A stretch of 59,194 nucleotides of DNA from Sulfuritalea sp. (GTDB lineage Bacteria; Pseudomonadota; Gammaproteobacteria; Burkholderiales; Rhodocyclaceae): the NCBI GenBank assembly GCA_023229685.1, contig JALNYT010000012.1, forward strand, positions 1-59,194. The letters run 5' to 3'. How positions within the stretch are numbered: the stretch's first letter is position 1; every line of letters starts with the position of its first letter. The translations under genes and the position numbers were made by a program. Positions 1 to 9,280 of this stretch are shown piece by piece. Under the pieces are notes generated by a model that did not search any database, was not told where the DNA came from, and was given only the letters and a program-made list of their open reading frames with translations.

Positions 1-43
1 TGTAGAACAGTTGCTCACGACCCGTTGCTTGGCGACCCATCAT
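1..43 (-). CDS. Transposase, N-terminal 14 residues only
   Basis: The partial frame begins ATG-ATG and encodes MMGRQATGREQLFY before leaving the window. An AGGAGG sits 10 bases upstream (54-59) and a good promoter lies further upstream, so this is a genuine start rather than chance. The MMGxQ...QLFY opening is typical of DDE transposases of the IS5/IS1182 kind. The catalytic part lies outside the window, so activity cannot be judged. Confidence 0.55.
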   Translation of the reverse strand, partial: MMGRQATGREQLFY

Positions 44-72
44 GGCAATGCATCCTCCTAGACAATGCCATA

Positions 73-102
73 ATCATATACGTAATGCATATGGCATGTC
101 AA
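73..102 (-). promoter_or_regulatory. Promoter of the truncated transposase
   Basis: On the minus strand TTGACA (97-102) is followed after 18 bases by TATGAT (73-78). This is close to the sigma-70 consensus and lies just inside the IS terminus, upstream of the AGGAGG and start codons. Confidence 0.55.
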
Positions 103-125
103 GGGGTTTTTCAACAGAATAGGCC

Positions 126-588
126 AAGTGCGGTCATTGAAGCTGCGATCTCAGGGCCATCGCGAGCGAGTCCTTGCGCGCCAAGGCCGGCCACTACTGA
201 GGGCAACCACCATACTGGTTTTTTGGTATCGAGAATACCGCCATCATGGTATTCCCATAGCCCGCCGTGGTCGATATATTTTCCCCACGTGATGATTTTC
301 GGCGAGCTTCCGCGATAGTAGCCGCCAACTGCTTGCACGATGCGATGACCGTTTTGGAAGCCTGCTCCGGCATCACAGCCCAGGAGCGCCAGTGTCTAAG
401 CGGGTTGGCTGTCTGTTGGGATATCTTGTCTTGATCAAAATGGCGCCAGTCGATGACCGTATCAAATTAACGCAAGAGCACGGTGAAGTAGGTAAATCTA
501 AATGCAATCAATGCGCTGCCGAGGTACACGAAGTGGCGGCAACTTTTTAGTGTCCGTTATTAATGTCTTTATCGTTAGGGGAAATATC
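126..588. other. Gene-free stretch beside the IS; possible remnant
   Basis: No convincing intact gene is visible. On the minus strand a frame of about 100 codons (roughly 411 to 111) reads as protein-like, with W, Y, G and D residues and a small lipobox-like start LALLGC. It has no good start codon and its end merges into the IS flank. It may be a gene broken by the IS insertion. Confidence 0.3.
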
Positions 589-1041
589 ATGAAAAGCAAA
601 CTTATTCCTTTGGCAATATCAGTCTCAGTCGCCTGCGCGACGGCCGTGTTTGGGATAGGCAGTCCGGCGGCGTTTGCTGCTGAACCAACGGCAAAGCAGA
701 CTGCGAAGGCGGCTAGCCGAGCAGAAGCCAAAGCGGAGCGCGACGAATTCTTAAAAACGCACGAATGGGTTGCAGAACATTGGGAACTGAAGGGCGGCGG
801 GCCGTACAAGAGCGGGAAGGCCCGAGCGGACGTCCTTGCTGAGCGCGACGCGTTCCTGAAAGAGAACCGCTGGGATCCCCAAAAGGAAGAGTGGGTTTCA
901 ATCAAAGCGAAACCGCGGGAGGTAAGCAAGTTGCCGCGCGACCAGGTAAAGAGCGAGGCGCTGGAGTTTCATCGGACCCACGAATGGAATGAAGCTACCG
1001 GCAAATACATCGAGCGCAAACTTCCGTTGCGTGCGAAGTAA
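589..1041 (+). CDS. Small secreted repeat protein, unknown function
   Basis: A 150-residue protein not recognised from any named family. The start at 589 is preceded by AGGGGA and opens a typical signal peptide (KSK, hydrophobic stretch, cleavage near AFAAEP). The mature part has three related units around residues 47-57, 86-97 and 126-136: ERDEFLKTHEW, ERDAFLKENRW and ALEFHRTHEW. Each is a charged helix closed by an aromatic, and the last two are followed by a short D/E-containing hairpin and another aromatic. It is Lys/Arg rich. A periplasmic or exported location is likely; function is unknown. Confidence 0.7.
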   Translation: MKSKLIPLAISVSVACATAVFGIGSPAAFAAEPTAKQTAKAASRAEAKAERDEFLKTHEWVAEHWELKGGGPYKSGKARADVLAERDAFLKENRWDPQKEEWVSIKAKPREVSKLPRDQVKSEALEFHRTHEWNEATGKYIERKLPLRAK

Positions 1042-1050
1042 CAAATTGCG

Positions 1051-1150
1051 CGACGTTTTGCGTTGACGCCGTGCGGCGGCTTCGCGAAACGTCGCCGGAG
1101 TGATGCTGTTGGATTGTGAGGGCTTTGTCGTACGTCAAGACAAGGCCCTC
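1051..1150 (+). terminator. Two tandem hairpins after the secreted protein gene
   Basis: Two perfect or near-perfect inverted repeats follow the stop codon. CGACGTTTTGCG (1051-1062) pairs with CGCGAAACGTCG (1083-1094). GAGGGCTTTGTC (1118-1129) pairs with GACAAGGCCCTC (1139-1150). Neither is followed by a strong T-run, so they may stabilise the mRNA end rather than terminate on their own. Confidence 0.45.
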
Positions 1151-1259
1151 GCTTGAGAAGGTCGCAGGTTCCCTGGTCCGCACTGCGAAAAAATAGGGAT
1201 GTGTTGTTGCGCCGCTAGCGAAGGGATGTGCCTTTCGCTGCGGCGAGTTGTCGCCGCAC

Positions 1260-1289
1260 AAAAAAACAAGCCCCACATCGCGGGGCTTG
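1260..1289 (-). terminator. Rho-independent terminator of ppiD
   Basis: On the minus strand CAAGCCCC/GGGGCTTG (1267-1274 with 1282-1289) forms an 8-bp stem followed directly by seven T residues after a single G. It sits about 20 bases after the ppiD stop. Confidence 0.85.
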
Positions 1290-1308
1290 GTTCTTGGCCA
1301 TTAACAGA

Positions 1309-3210
1309 TCAGCGATCCTTGCTCTCCAGCACGGTCTTGTTGATCTCCACCGGATATTTCTCCTTGAAGGTCGCCATCCAGGCCGAGAACTCTTCCCCGG
1401 CAACAAAGCCGGCATATTGCTGTGCCAACGCGCGGCTACGCGGGTCGTCCTTGCCCGCCTCGCCAGCCTTGACCGAACTGATGCGATACAGCGCGTAGCC
1501 GTTGCCGGGCGAGGCGAAACCGGCGTGCGCCGGCAGCTTTGCAACATCCGCCTTGAACACAGCGCGCAAGGCATCAGGTGGAAGTCCCTGTGCATCGCTG
1601 CGGCTCACACTATGTGCAGGCGACCATTTGAGATCGACCGCGTCACCCTTTGCCAATCTAGCCAGTTTGTCCTCGCCGTCCTTCATCGCCAGATTGAGCG
1701 CCGCGTCACGAATCAGGCGCTTCTCTATGTCGCCCTTGACCACTTCCAGGGGCTGCAAAGCGGCCGGCTTGTGTTCGAGCACCCGCGCAGACACCAAGGT
1801 GCTCGGTGCGACTTCAACCGCCTCGGTATTGCGCTTGTTCTTCAGGCCGTCGTCGCTGAACAAGGCGGCGGCCAGTTTGGGATTATCGAAGGGAGGGGGC
1901 AACTTGCCGCCCTTGGCCAGCCACTGCGTCTGACGGGGCTCCAGTTTCCATTTCTCGGCAGCCGGTTTCAGACTGTCGGCTTGTTCATAGACTACGTTGC
2001 CAAAAGCTTCTGCCGCTTCCGCATACTTCTTGGCTCCGGCTTCGCGCTTAATTTCAGCAAGGATCTCCGCCTTGACGTCCTCGAACGGTTTGACGCGCTC
2101 GGGACGGACGCCCGTTAGGCGAATGATGTGAAAACCGAAATCGGAACGCACCACGTCCGATATCTGCCCTTCCTTCAGGGCAAAGGCAACTTCCTCAAAC
2201 TCTTTGACCATCCCGCCGCGACCGAACCAGTCGAGGTCTCCACCTTTCTCGGCGGACCCGGGATCCTGCGAATTCTGCTTGGCGAACTTGGCGAAATCAC
2301 CGGGGACCTTTTTGACCTGTGTCAGAAGTTCATCCACCTTGGCTTTTGCCGCCTTGACCTCCGCCTCCGGCGCATCCTTCGCCGCCCGAATCAGGATATG
2401 ACTGGCACGACGTGTTTCGCCTTCCTTGTAACGCTCTGCGTGCGACTGATAGTAGCTCTTGATTTCAGCGTCGCCGACGGCGGTCTCCGCTGCCAGCGTA
2501 TCCCGGCTCAACACCAGGAATTCGGCACGCACCTGCTCCGGCAATTCGAACTGCTTGCGATTGGCCTCGTAGTACTTCTGCACCGCATCGGTGGCGAGTT
2601 TCACCTGGCCGGCATAGGCTTCCGGCAGCAGTCGCGCTTCCGCGATCTCCCGCTGCTCGAGTTGTGTTGCCAGCCAGCGACCGGCGGAAGCCTGACCTGT
2701 GATTCCGGCTTCGGTAACCGGCATCATCATCTGCTGCATGGCCATGTCCTGGCGCAAGCGTGCTTCGAACATCTCTTTGCTCAAGCCCTGTGCCGCAACC
2801 AGCGCCTCGTAGCGCTCCTTGGAAAACTTGCCGTTTTCCTGGAGCGAGGGAACTCTGCCGATGAACTCGACCAGTTGCTCGTTGCCGATAACCAGCCGGG
2901 CTTTCTGTACCTGTTCAGCCAGCAGGCGTTGCGTGACCAGCGAATCCAGTACGGCGCGACGCATTTGCGGCGTTTCGAACAGCGCCGGGTCAACTTTTCC
3001 ACCCAACTGGGCGCGCATCCGGTCCTGTTGCTCGCGCAAGGCCGAGTCCAATTCCTGCCGCGTAATCTTCTTGCCGCCCACGGTGGCGACACCCGCCCCG
3101 ACATCGGCATTGCGCACGTAGGATTCAACGCCCCAAAAGGCAAACGGCAGCGTGATCAGTGCGAGAAAGACCTGGGTGATTTTCTTGTTGTTGCGAATGA
3201 TATCGAGCAT
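1309..3210 (-). CDS. ppiD: Peptidylprolyl isomerase PpiD, periplasmic folding chaperone
   Basis: A 633-residue inner-membrane-anchored SurA-like chaperone that assists outer-membrane and periplasmic protein folding near the Sec translocon. The N-terminus LDIIRNNKKITQ is followed by one membrane helix (about 13-30), the classic PpiD layout. A SurA-N-like chaperone region follows, and one parvulin domain spans about residues 268-360 (ASHILI, GGDLDWFGRGGM, FGFHIIRL). The C-terminal third resembles other beta-proteobacterial PpiD proteins. It is the last gene of the tig-clpP-clpX-lon block and is followed by a strong terminator. A tRNA-Val separates it from lon. Confidence 0.93.
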   Translation of the reverse strand: MLDIIRNNKKITQVFLALITLPFAFWGVESYVRNADVGAGVATVGGKKITRQELDSALREQQDRMRAQLGGKVDPALFETPQMRRAVLDSLVTQRLLAEQVQKARLVIGNEQLVEFIGRVPSLQENGKFSKERYEALVAAQGLSKEMFEARLRQDMAMQQMMMPVTEAGITGQASAGRWLATQLEQREIAEARLLPEAYAGQVKLATDAVQKYYEANRKQFELPEQVRAEFLVLSRDTLAAETAVGDAEIKSYYQSHAERYKEGETRRASHILIRAAKDAPEAEVKAAKAKVDELLTQVKKVPGDFAKFAKQNSQDPGSAEKGGDLDWFGRGGMVKEFEEVAFALKEGQISDVVRSDFGFHIIRLTGVRPERVKPFEDVKAEILAEIKREAGAKKYAEAAEAFGNVVYEQADSLKPAAEKWKLEPRQTQWLAKGGKLPPPFDNPKLAAALFSDDGLKNKRNTEAVEVAPSTLVSARVLEHKPAALQPLEVVKGDIEKRLIRDAALNLAMKDGEDKLARLAKGDAVDLKWSPAHSVSRSDAQGLPPDALRAVFKADVAKLPAHAGFASPGNGYALYRISSVKAGEAGKDDPRSRALAQQYAGFVAGEEFSAWMATFKEKYPVEINKTVLESKDR

Positions 3211-3263
3211 GCGCTGAAGACCCTAAATGCAACAAAGGCGAACTGCTGTTCGCCTTTGTTCGG

Positions 3264-3339
3264 TGGTGGGTGCTGACGGGGTCGAACCGCCGACATTCGC
3301 CTTGTAAGGGCGACGCTCTACCAACTGAGCTAAGCACCC
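3264..3339 (-). tRNA. tRNA-Val (anticodon TAC)
   Basis: A complete 76-nt cloverleaf: acceptor GGGTGC/GCACCC, D-arm TAGCTCAGTTGGTAGAGC, anticodon loop CTTACAA with TAC at 3304-3306, T-arm GGCGGTTCGACCCCGTC, encoded CCA end (3264-3266). It is close to E. coli tRNA-Val(UAC) by eye. It lies between lon and ppiD, the place where many proteobacteria have hupB. Confidence 0.97.
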
Positions 3340-3398
3340 GCTGAACAACGGCTGCCGACAAAGGGCAGCCGGCCGCAATTCTATCAGTTCGCGGCGGC

Positions 3399-5816
3399 TC
3401 AGTGGGTCACCACGCCGGTCACCGCAGCGTCGCCGGCGACTACCGCCGGGGCGGGTATTGCGGCGGTCTCGGGCAAGGGCTCCGGCATCCGCTCGAGGGC
3501 GAGTTCCAGCACCTTGTCGATCCACCGCACCGGCAGGATCTCTATCCGGTTCTTGATGGTATCGGGAATTTCTGCCAGATCCTTGACGTTCTCTTCCGGA
3601 ATCAAGGCCAGACGGATGCCGCCACGCACGGCCGCCAGCAGCTTTTCCTTGAGACCGCCGATCGGCAGCACTTCGCCGCGCAAGGTGATCTCGCCCGTCA
3701 TCGCCACGTCAGCTCGCACCGGGATGCCGGTCAGGACCGATACCAGCGCGGTACAGATGGCAATGCCGGCACTCGGCCCATCTTTCGGTGTTGCCCCTTC
3801 GGGCAGGTGAATATGGATATCGTTCTTTTGGTAGAAATCGTCCGCGATGCCCAGCGACTTGCTGCGCTTGCGCACCACCGACAGCGCTGCCTGAATCGAC
3901 TCCTGCATGACCTCCCCCAGCTTGCCGGTCGTCATGGTCTTGCCCTTGCCGGGCAAGGCGACGGCTTCGATGGTCAGCAGTTCGCCGCCGACTTCGGTCC
4001 ACGCCAGACCGGTGACCTGACCGATCTGATTGTCCTTTTCCGCCATGCCGAAGCTGTAACGGCGCACGCCAAGGAACTTGTCCAAATTCTTGGCATTGAC
4101 CACGATCTTGTTCTTGCGCGACTTCATTACCAAGGACTTCACCACCTTGCGGCAAATCTTCGATATCTCGCGTTCCAGTGCGCGCACGCCAGCTTCGCGC
4201 GAGTAGTAGCGCACGATATCGCGCAAGGCGTCCTCGGTGATGGAGAGTTCGTCGCGCTTGATGCCGTTGTTCTTCATCTGCTTCGGCACCAGATAGCGCA
4301 GAGCAATATTGACCTTTTCATCCTCCGTATAGCCCGACAAGCGGATCACCTCGAGGCGGTCGAGCAGGGCGGCCGGGATATTCAGCGTGTTTGCCGTCGC
4401 GACGAACATGACATCGGACAAGTCGAAATCGACCTCGATGTAGTGGTCCTGGAAGGTATGGTTCTGCTCCGGATCGAGCACTTCCAGCAGCGCAGAAGCG
4501 GGATCGCCACGGAAATCCTGGCCCATCTTGTCGACTTCATCGAGCAGGAACAACGGGTTCTTGACCCCGACCTTGGTCATGTTCTGCAGAATCTTGCCCG
4601 GCATCGAACCGATGTAGGTTCTGCGGTGACCCCGAATCTCGGCCTCGTCGCGGACGCCACCGAGGGCCATCCGGATGAATTTTCGATTGATGGACTTGGC
4701 GATCGACTGCCCCAGTGAAGTCTTGCCCACTCCGGGAGGACCGACCAGACACAGGATCGGCGCCTTGACCTTTTCCACCCGCTGTTGCACCGCGAGGTAT
4801 TCGACAATGCGCTCCTTGACCTTGTCGAGGCCGTAGTGATCCCGGTCGAGGATTTTCTCGGCGGCCGACAGATCCTTGCTGATGCGCGACTTCTTTTTCC
4901 ACGGCAGGGCCAGCAGGGTTTCGACGTAGTTGCGCACCACGGTGGCTTCCGCTGACATGGGCGACATCAGCTTGAGCTTCTTGACCTCCGCATTGATCTT
5001 GACCAGGGCCTCCTTGCTCATACCGGCAGCCTTGATCTTTTTTTCCATCTCATCGATGTCGGCGCCTTCTTCACCTTCACCGAGTTCCTTCTGGATGGCC
5101 TTGACCTGTTCGTTGAGGTAATACTCGCGCTGACTCTTTTCCATCTGGCGCTTGACGCGGCCACGAATGCGCTTTTCGACCTGCAGGATGTCGAGTTCGG
5201 CTTCAAGCTGGCCGAGCAGCTTCTCCAGTCGTTCCGGTACGCCGAAGACTTCGAGAACCTCCTGCTTCTGTTCCAGCTTCAAAGGCAGGTGTGCGGCGAT
5301 CGTATCGGCCAGACGCCCGGCCTCCTCGATGCCGGCCAGCGAGGTCAGCACCTCGGGCGGAATCTTCTTGTTGAGTTTCACGTACTGATCGAACTGCGCC
5401 AGCACCGTACGGCGCATGGCCTCAATTTCGTTGTCGGCTCGCTCTTCGACCGGAATCAGGCTGATATCGGCGACGAACAACGCACGCTGATCTTCAATCC
5501 GCAGCACGCGGGCGCGCTGCACCCCTTCGACCAGCACTTTTACCGTGCCATCGGGCAACTTGAGCATCTGCAGGATGTTGGCAAGACAGCCGATCTCGTA
5601 CATGTCCTCCGGCACCGGCTCATCCTTGGCAGCGGATTTCTGCGCCACGAGCAGGATGTTCTTGCCGGTCTCCATGGCCGTTTCGAGCGCCTTGATCGAC
5701 TTGGGACGCCCGACAAACAGCGGGATCACCATGTGTGGGAATACCACCACGTCGCGCAAGGGCAACAGCGGCAGGGATTGGGTCTCTACGGGGGTAGCGG
5801 GCAGGCCAGACATCAT
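3399..5816 (-). CDS. lon: ATP-dependent protease Lon
   Basis: An 805-residue AAA+ serine protease that degrades misfolded and short-lived regulatory proteins in the cytoplasm. The N-terminal LON substrate domain (LPLLPLRDVVVFPHM, about 15-205) and coiled-coil region precede the AAA+ module with Walker A GPPGVGKT (359-366) and Walker B LFLLDEVDK. The C-terminal protease domain has the catalytic Ser in PKDGPSAG (Ser682) and the Lys in the GGLKEK segment. Length is normal for LonA. The short alanine/proline-rich tail is unremarkable. It follows clpX with about 75 bases between. Confidence 0.97.
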   Translation of the reverse strand: MMSGLPATPVETQSLPLLPLRDVVVFPHMVIPLFVGRPKSIKALETAMETGKNILLVAQKSAAKDEPVPEDMYEIGCLANILQMLKLPDGTVKVLVEGVQRARVLRIEDQRALFVADISLIPVEERADNEIEAMRRTVLAQFDQYVKLNKKIPPEVLTSLAGIEEAGRLADTIAAHLPLKLEQKQEVLEVFGVPERLEKLLGQLEAELDILQVEKRIRGRVKRQMEKSQREYYLNEQVKAIQKELGEGEEGADIDEMEKKIKAAGMSKEALVKINAEVKKLKLMSPMSAEATVVRNYVETLLALPWKKKSRISKDLSAAEKILDRDHYGLDKVKERIVEYLAVQQRVEKVKAPILCLVGPPGVGKTSLGQSIAKSINRKFIRMALGGVRDEAEIRGHRRTYIGSMPGKILQNMTKVGVKNPLFLLDEVDKMGQDFRGDPASALLEVLDPEQNHTFQDHYIEVDFDLSDVMFVATANTLNIPAALLDRLEVIRLSGYTEDEKVNIALRYLVPKQMKNNGIKRDELSITEDALRDIVRYYSREAGVRALEREISKICRKVVKSLVMKSRKNKIVVNAKNLDKFLGVRRYSFGMAEKDNQIGQVTGLAWTEVGGELLTIEAVALPGKGKTMTTGKLGEVMQESIQAALSVVRKRSKSLGIADDFYQKNDIHIHLPEGATPKDGPSAGIAICTALVSVLTGIPVRADVAMTGEITLRGEVLPIGGLKEKLLAAVRGGIRLALIPEENVKDLAEIPDTIKNRIEILPVRWIDKVLELALERMPEPLPETAAIPAPAVVAGDAAVTGVVTH

Positions 5817-5892
5817 CGTGTCCTTCGGTTATGAGTCACGCTGTCCACATTGGGGCAGGAGACGGGTATTCAAGACGGCGTCTGCCGCCGGA

Positions 5893-7161
5893 TCAGTTCG
5901 AACCCGAAACCTTGGGCTGATCCGCGTAGATCATCAGCGGCTGGGCGCCACTTTCGATCGTGGTCTCGTCGATCACAACCTTGCTTACACTCTCCATGGT
6001 GGGAATCTCGTACATGGTATCGAGCAAGACGCCCTCCAGTATGGACCGCAACCCTCGTGCGCCGGTCTTGCGCTTGAGTGCCTTCTTGGCAATCGCCTGA
6101 AGCGCCGAGGGGCGCACTTCAAGTTCCACGCCCTCCATGGCAAAGAGCTTGTGATATTGCTTGATCAAGGCATTCTTGGGTTCAACCAGAATTTGGACCA
6201 ACGCGGCTTCGTCGAGTTCCTGCAAGGTCGCGATCACCGGCAGGCGGCCGATCAACTCCGGAATCAGGCCGAACTTGATCATATCTTCGGGCTCGACCTG
6301 CTTCAGCATCTCGCTGACGTTGCCTGCATCGCGGCTTTTCACCTCGGCGCCGAAGCCGATGCCGCCCTTCTCGGAGCGATTGCGAATTACCTTGTCCAGG
6401 CCGTCGAACGCACCGCCGCAGATGAACAGGATGTTGGTGGTATCGATCTGGATGAAATCCTGGTTCGGGTGCTTGCGCCCACCTTGCGGCGGAATGCTGG
6501 CTATGGTCCCTTCGATCAGTTTCAGCAGCGCCTGTTGCACGCCCTCGCCGGACACGTCGCGGGTAATCGAGGGGTTGTCCGACTTGCGCGAAATCTTGTC
6601 AATTTCGTCAATATAAACAATACCCTGCTGAGCCTTTTCCACGTCGTGATCGCACTTTTGCAGCAGTTTCTGGATGATGTTTTCGACGTCCTCGCCGACA
6701 TAGCCCGCCTCGGTCAGGGTCGTCGCATCGGCCATGACGAAGGGTACGTTGAGCATGCGCGCCAGCGTCTGCGCCAACAGAGTCTTGCCTGATCCCGTGG
6801 GGCCGATCAGCAGAATGTTGCTCTTCGACAGTTCGATGCCGTCGCTGCCCTTTTCCTGATGCCGGATACGCTTGTAGTGGTTGTAGACCGCGACGGCGAG
6901 GATCTTCTTCGCCGAATCCTGGCCGATCACATACTGATCGAGCAACTCGCGGATCTCCTTCGGCGCCGGCAACTCCCGCTTCGAACCGCCCTCCGGAACG
7001 GCAGCGATCTCGTCGCGAATGATGTCGTTGCACAGTTCGATGCACTCGTCGCAAATAAAAACCGAGGGGCCGGCTATGAGCTTCTTGACTTCATGCTGGC
7101 TCTTGCCGCAGAAGGAGCAATACAGCAGCTTTTCCCCGCTACCCGATTTTTTTTCCGCCAT
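5893..7161 (-). CDS. clpX: ClpX, ATPase subunit of ClpXP protease
   Basis: A 422-residue AAA+ unfoldase that feeds substrates to ClpP. The N-terminal zinc-binding domain has Cys15, Cys18, Cys37 and Cys40. Walker A is GPTGSGKT and Walker B is IVYIDEIDK; a RKSDNPSITRDVSGEG sensor segment follows. The IGF-type loop for ClpP docking appears as GGIGFGAEV. Full family length. It lies 24 bases downstream of clpP, as in most proteobacteria. Confidence 0.97.
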   Translation of the reverse strand: MAEKKSGSGEKLLYCSFCGKSQHEVKKLIAGPSVFICDECIELCNDIIRDEIAAVPEGGSKRELPAPKEIRELLDQYVIGQDSAKKILAVAVYNHYKRIRHQEKGSDGIELSKSNILLIGPTGSGKTLLAQTLARMLNVPFVMADATTLTEAGYVGEDVENIIQKLLQKCDHDVEKAQQGIVYIDEIDKISRKSDNPSITRDVSGEGVQQALLKLIEGTIASIPPQGGRKHPNQDFIQIDTTNILFICGGAFDGLDKVIRNRSEKGGIGFGAEVKSRDAGNVSEMLKQVEPEDMIKFGLIPELIGRLPVIATLQELDEAALVQILVEPKNALIKQYHKLFAMEGVELEVRPSALQAIAKKALKRKTGARGLRSILEGVLLDTMYEIPTMESVSKVVIDETTIESGAQPLMIYADQPKVSGSN

Positions 7162-7185
7162 CTTCGTCTCCGTCCGTGATAACGA

Positions 7186-7866
7186 TCAGGCCGCGACCGC
7201 CTCGGTGCGACTGGTCAGCACCTTGTCCACCAGGCCGTACTCTACCGCTGCTTCGGCGGAAAGGAAGTTATCGCGATCGGTGTCGCGCTCGATGCGCTCG
7301 ATCGACTGGCCGGTATGGTGCGCCAGCATGCTGTTGAGTTTCTGCTTGAGGAACAGGATTTCCTTGGCGTGGATCTCGATGTCCGATGCCTGCCCCTGAA
7401 AGCCGCCCATGGGCTGATGAATCATCACACGCGAATTCGGCAGGCAATAGCGCTTGCCCTTCTCGCCCGCTGCCAGAAGAAACGAACCCATGCTCGCCGC
7501 CTGGCCGATGCAGAGTGTCGATACGTTCGGCTTGATGAACTGCATCGTGTCGTAGATGGCCATTCCCGCGGTAACGGACCCGCCCGGCGAGTTGATGTAG
7601 AAGAAAATGTCCTTGTCCGGATTTTCCGATTCAAGAAACAGCAATTGTGCCACGATCAGATTGGCCGTCGAGTCATTGACCGGCCCGACCAGGAAAATCA
7701 CCCGTTCGCGCAGCAGACGCGAATAGATGTCATAAGCCCGCTCGCCGCGCCCGCTGGTCTCGATGACCATGGGAACGAGGCCCAGCGCCTGCGTGTCACG
7801 GGCCGGTGCATCGTGAGCACCGCCATTTTGTCGCGAACCGTACATGGACATCTCCGACAAGATCAT
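7186..7866 (-). CDS. clpP: ClpP, proteolytic subunit
   Basis: A serine peptidase that forms the tetradecameric chamber of ClpXP/ClpAP. Catalytic Ser125 lies in GQAASMGSF, the His in MIHQPMGG, and the Asp in the ERDTDRDNF region. The oligomer core (FYINSPGGSVTAG) is intact. The chosen ATG at 7866 overlaps the tig stop as ATGA. Internal ATGs at 7851 and 7845 are possible; the latter has GGAG at good spacing. The translationally coupled start gives 226 residues, slightly long for the family, consistent with a processed propeptide. Confidence 0.95.
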   Translation of the reverse strand: MILSEMSMYGSRQNGGAHDAPARDTQALGLVPMVIETSGRGERAYDIYSRLLRERVIFLVGPVNDSTANLIVAQLLFLESENPDKDIFFYINSPGGSVTAGMAIYDTMQFIKPNVSTLCIGQAASMGSFLLAAGEKGKRYCLPNSRVMIHQPMGGFQGQASDIEIHAKEILFLKQKLNSMLAHHTGQSIERIERDTDRDNFLSAEAAVEYGLVDKVLTSRTEAVAA

Positions 7867-9212
7867 GCTGCATTTCCCATCAGCGCATCGAAGGCGATGG
7901 GGGTTTCGCTGACTTGGGCAGTGGCGAGCACCCAATCAACCACATTGTTCTCCAGCGCCAGCGCTTCTGCCTCGGCCAGCCTCTGTGGTTGGGAATAGTA
8001 CCAGCGGACAACTTCCTTGGGGTCCTCGAAGGTTTCGGCAAACTCATCGACAATGGCGCGGACCTGCTCAGGCTTGACGTGCAGGTCCTGGGCCTTGACC
8101 AACTCGGCGAGCAGCAGGCCGAGTTTCACCCGGCGCGTCGCCTGTTCTGTAAACCAGGAAGCTTCGACCGGAATGTTCTTCATCCCCATGCCGCGCGATT
8201 CCATGTCGCGGCGCGCCGCTTCGGCCATCTGCTGCGATTCCATCTCGACCAGCGCCTTCGGCACCTCGATCGGATTCACCTTCAGCAGTGCCTCCATGAC
8301 CTGCTCCTTGACCTTGGCCATCAGGCGCTTCTTCACCTCGCGCTCCAGATTCGAACGAACCTCGACGCGCATCTTGTCGATGTCACCATCGGCGACTCCG
8401 AGCTGTTTGGCGAAGTCGGCATCGATCTCCGGCACGTGCGGCGCCTCGACCTTCTTCACGCTCACCTCGAACTGCACTGTCGCGCCGGCCAGTTCCGCAG
8501 TCTGATAGTCGGCCGGAAAGTTCACGTCGAAGACCTTCTTGTCGCCGGTCTTGAGGCCTTCCAGTTGGGCCTCGAAATCCGGCAGCATCTGGCCGCCGCC
8601 CACCATCACGGCGAAGTCGGTGGCCTTGCCGCCAGGGAATTCCTCGCCATCCCTGCGCCCGATGAAGTCGATCACCAGGCGATCTTCCTTCGTTGCGCCA
8701 CGGTCGGTCTCGACATAGGAAACACGCTGCTTGCGCAGGACATCCAGAGTCTTGTCGACCTCGGCCTCAGTCAACGTCAGGGTCGGCTTTTCAATCGCCT
8801 GGCCGGAGATATCCGCCGGCTTGATATCGGGATAGACCTCGAACACCGCGGTGAAGCCCAGTTGTCCGGGGCTGGCATCAGCCTTCGGCTCGATGCGCGG
8901 ATAACCGGCGACGCGCAGATTCTGCTCGCGGACTTTCTCGCCATAGGCTTTTTCCACCGCCGCGCCAATCGCCTCCGAGCGCGCCTGGGAGCCATATTGC
9001 TGGGCAACCATCTTCATCGGCACTTTGCCCGGACGGAAGCCTGCCATCTTTACGGTGCGTGACATGCGCTTGAGGCGCTGCTCGACATCCTGGTCGATCT
9101 CGGCCATAGCCACCGTCATGTCGATGCGCCGTTCCAGTGCGCTGCTGGTGTCGATTGCCACGTCCGTACTTGCCTTGTCCGTCATCTCTATATCCGTCAT
9201 TGAAAAATTCAT
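7863..9212 (-). CDS. tig: Trigger factor, ribosome-bound chaperone
   Basis: A 449-residue chaperone that binds nascent chains at the ribosome exit. The N-terminal ribosome-binding domain carries the signature GFRPGKVP, followed by an FKBP-type PPIase region (RLVIDFIGRRDGEEFPGG) and a long helical C-terminal domain. The frame stays open upstream into tRNA-Leu, so the start must be internal. ATGs at 9212, 9200 and 9185 compete and none has a strong ribosome site. The extra 10-20 residues before the conserved region make the later ones plausible. It heads the clp/lon operon. Confidence 0.94.
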   Translation of the reverse strand: MNFSMTDIEMTDKASTDVAIDTSSALERRIDMTVAMAEIDQDVEQRLKRMSRTVKMAGFRPGKVPMKMVAQQYGSQARSEAIGAAVEKAYGEKVREQNLRVAGYPRIEPKADASPGQLGFTAVFEVYPDIKPADISGQAIEKPTLTLTEAEVDKTLDVLRKQRVSYVETDRGATKEDRLVIDFIGRRDGEEFPGGKATDFAVMVGGGQMLPDFEAQLEGLKTGDKKVFDVNFPADYQTAELAGATVQFEVSVKKVEAPHVPEIDADFAKQLGVADGDIDKMRVEVRSNLEREVKKRLMAKVKEQVMEALLKVNPIEVPKALVEMESQQMAEAARRDMESRGMGMKNIPVEASWFTEQATRRVKLGLLLAELVKAQDLHVKPEQVRAIVDEFAETFEDPKEVVRWYYSQPQRLAEAEALALENNVVDWVLATAQVSETPIAFDALMGNAA

Positions 9213-9280
9213 TAAAAAAACCGCACCAGCATCAGATCCGGGCCGAACCCCGGCCAAACTCCGGGTCTGCGCCCGAACGC

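Larger units (their letters stand above)
1..125 (-). mobile_element. Truncated insertion sequence, 5' end
   Basis: Read on the minus strand, this stretch starts with a terminal sequence GGCCTATTCTGTTGAAAAA (107-125). It continues through a promoter and an AGGAGG ribosome site into the first codons of a transposase-like frame that runs off the window. The same 19 bases recur in inverted orientation at 59070-59088, as expected for an IS terminal repeat present in several copies. The family is not certain; the start of the protein resembles IS5/IS1182-type transposases. Confidence 0.6.

Noticed and set aside
25..318. Plus-strand frame of 97 codons at the left edge
   Set aside because: It crosses the IS terminus and antisense to the transposase start, with no supporting start signals.
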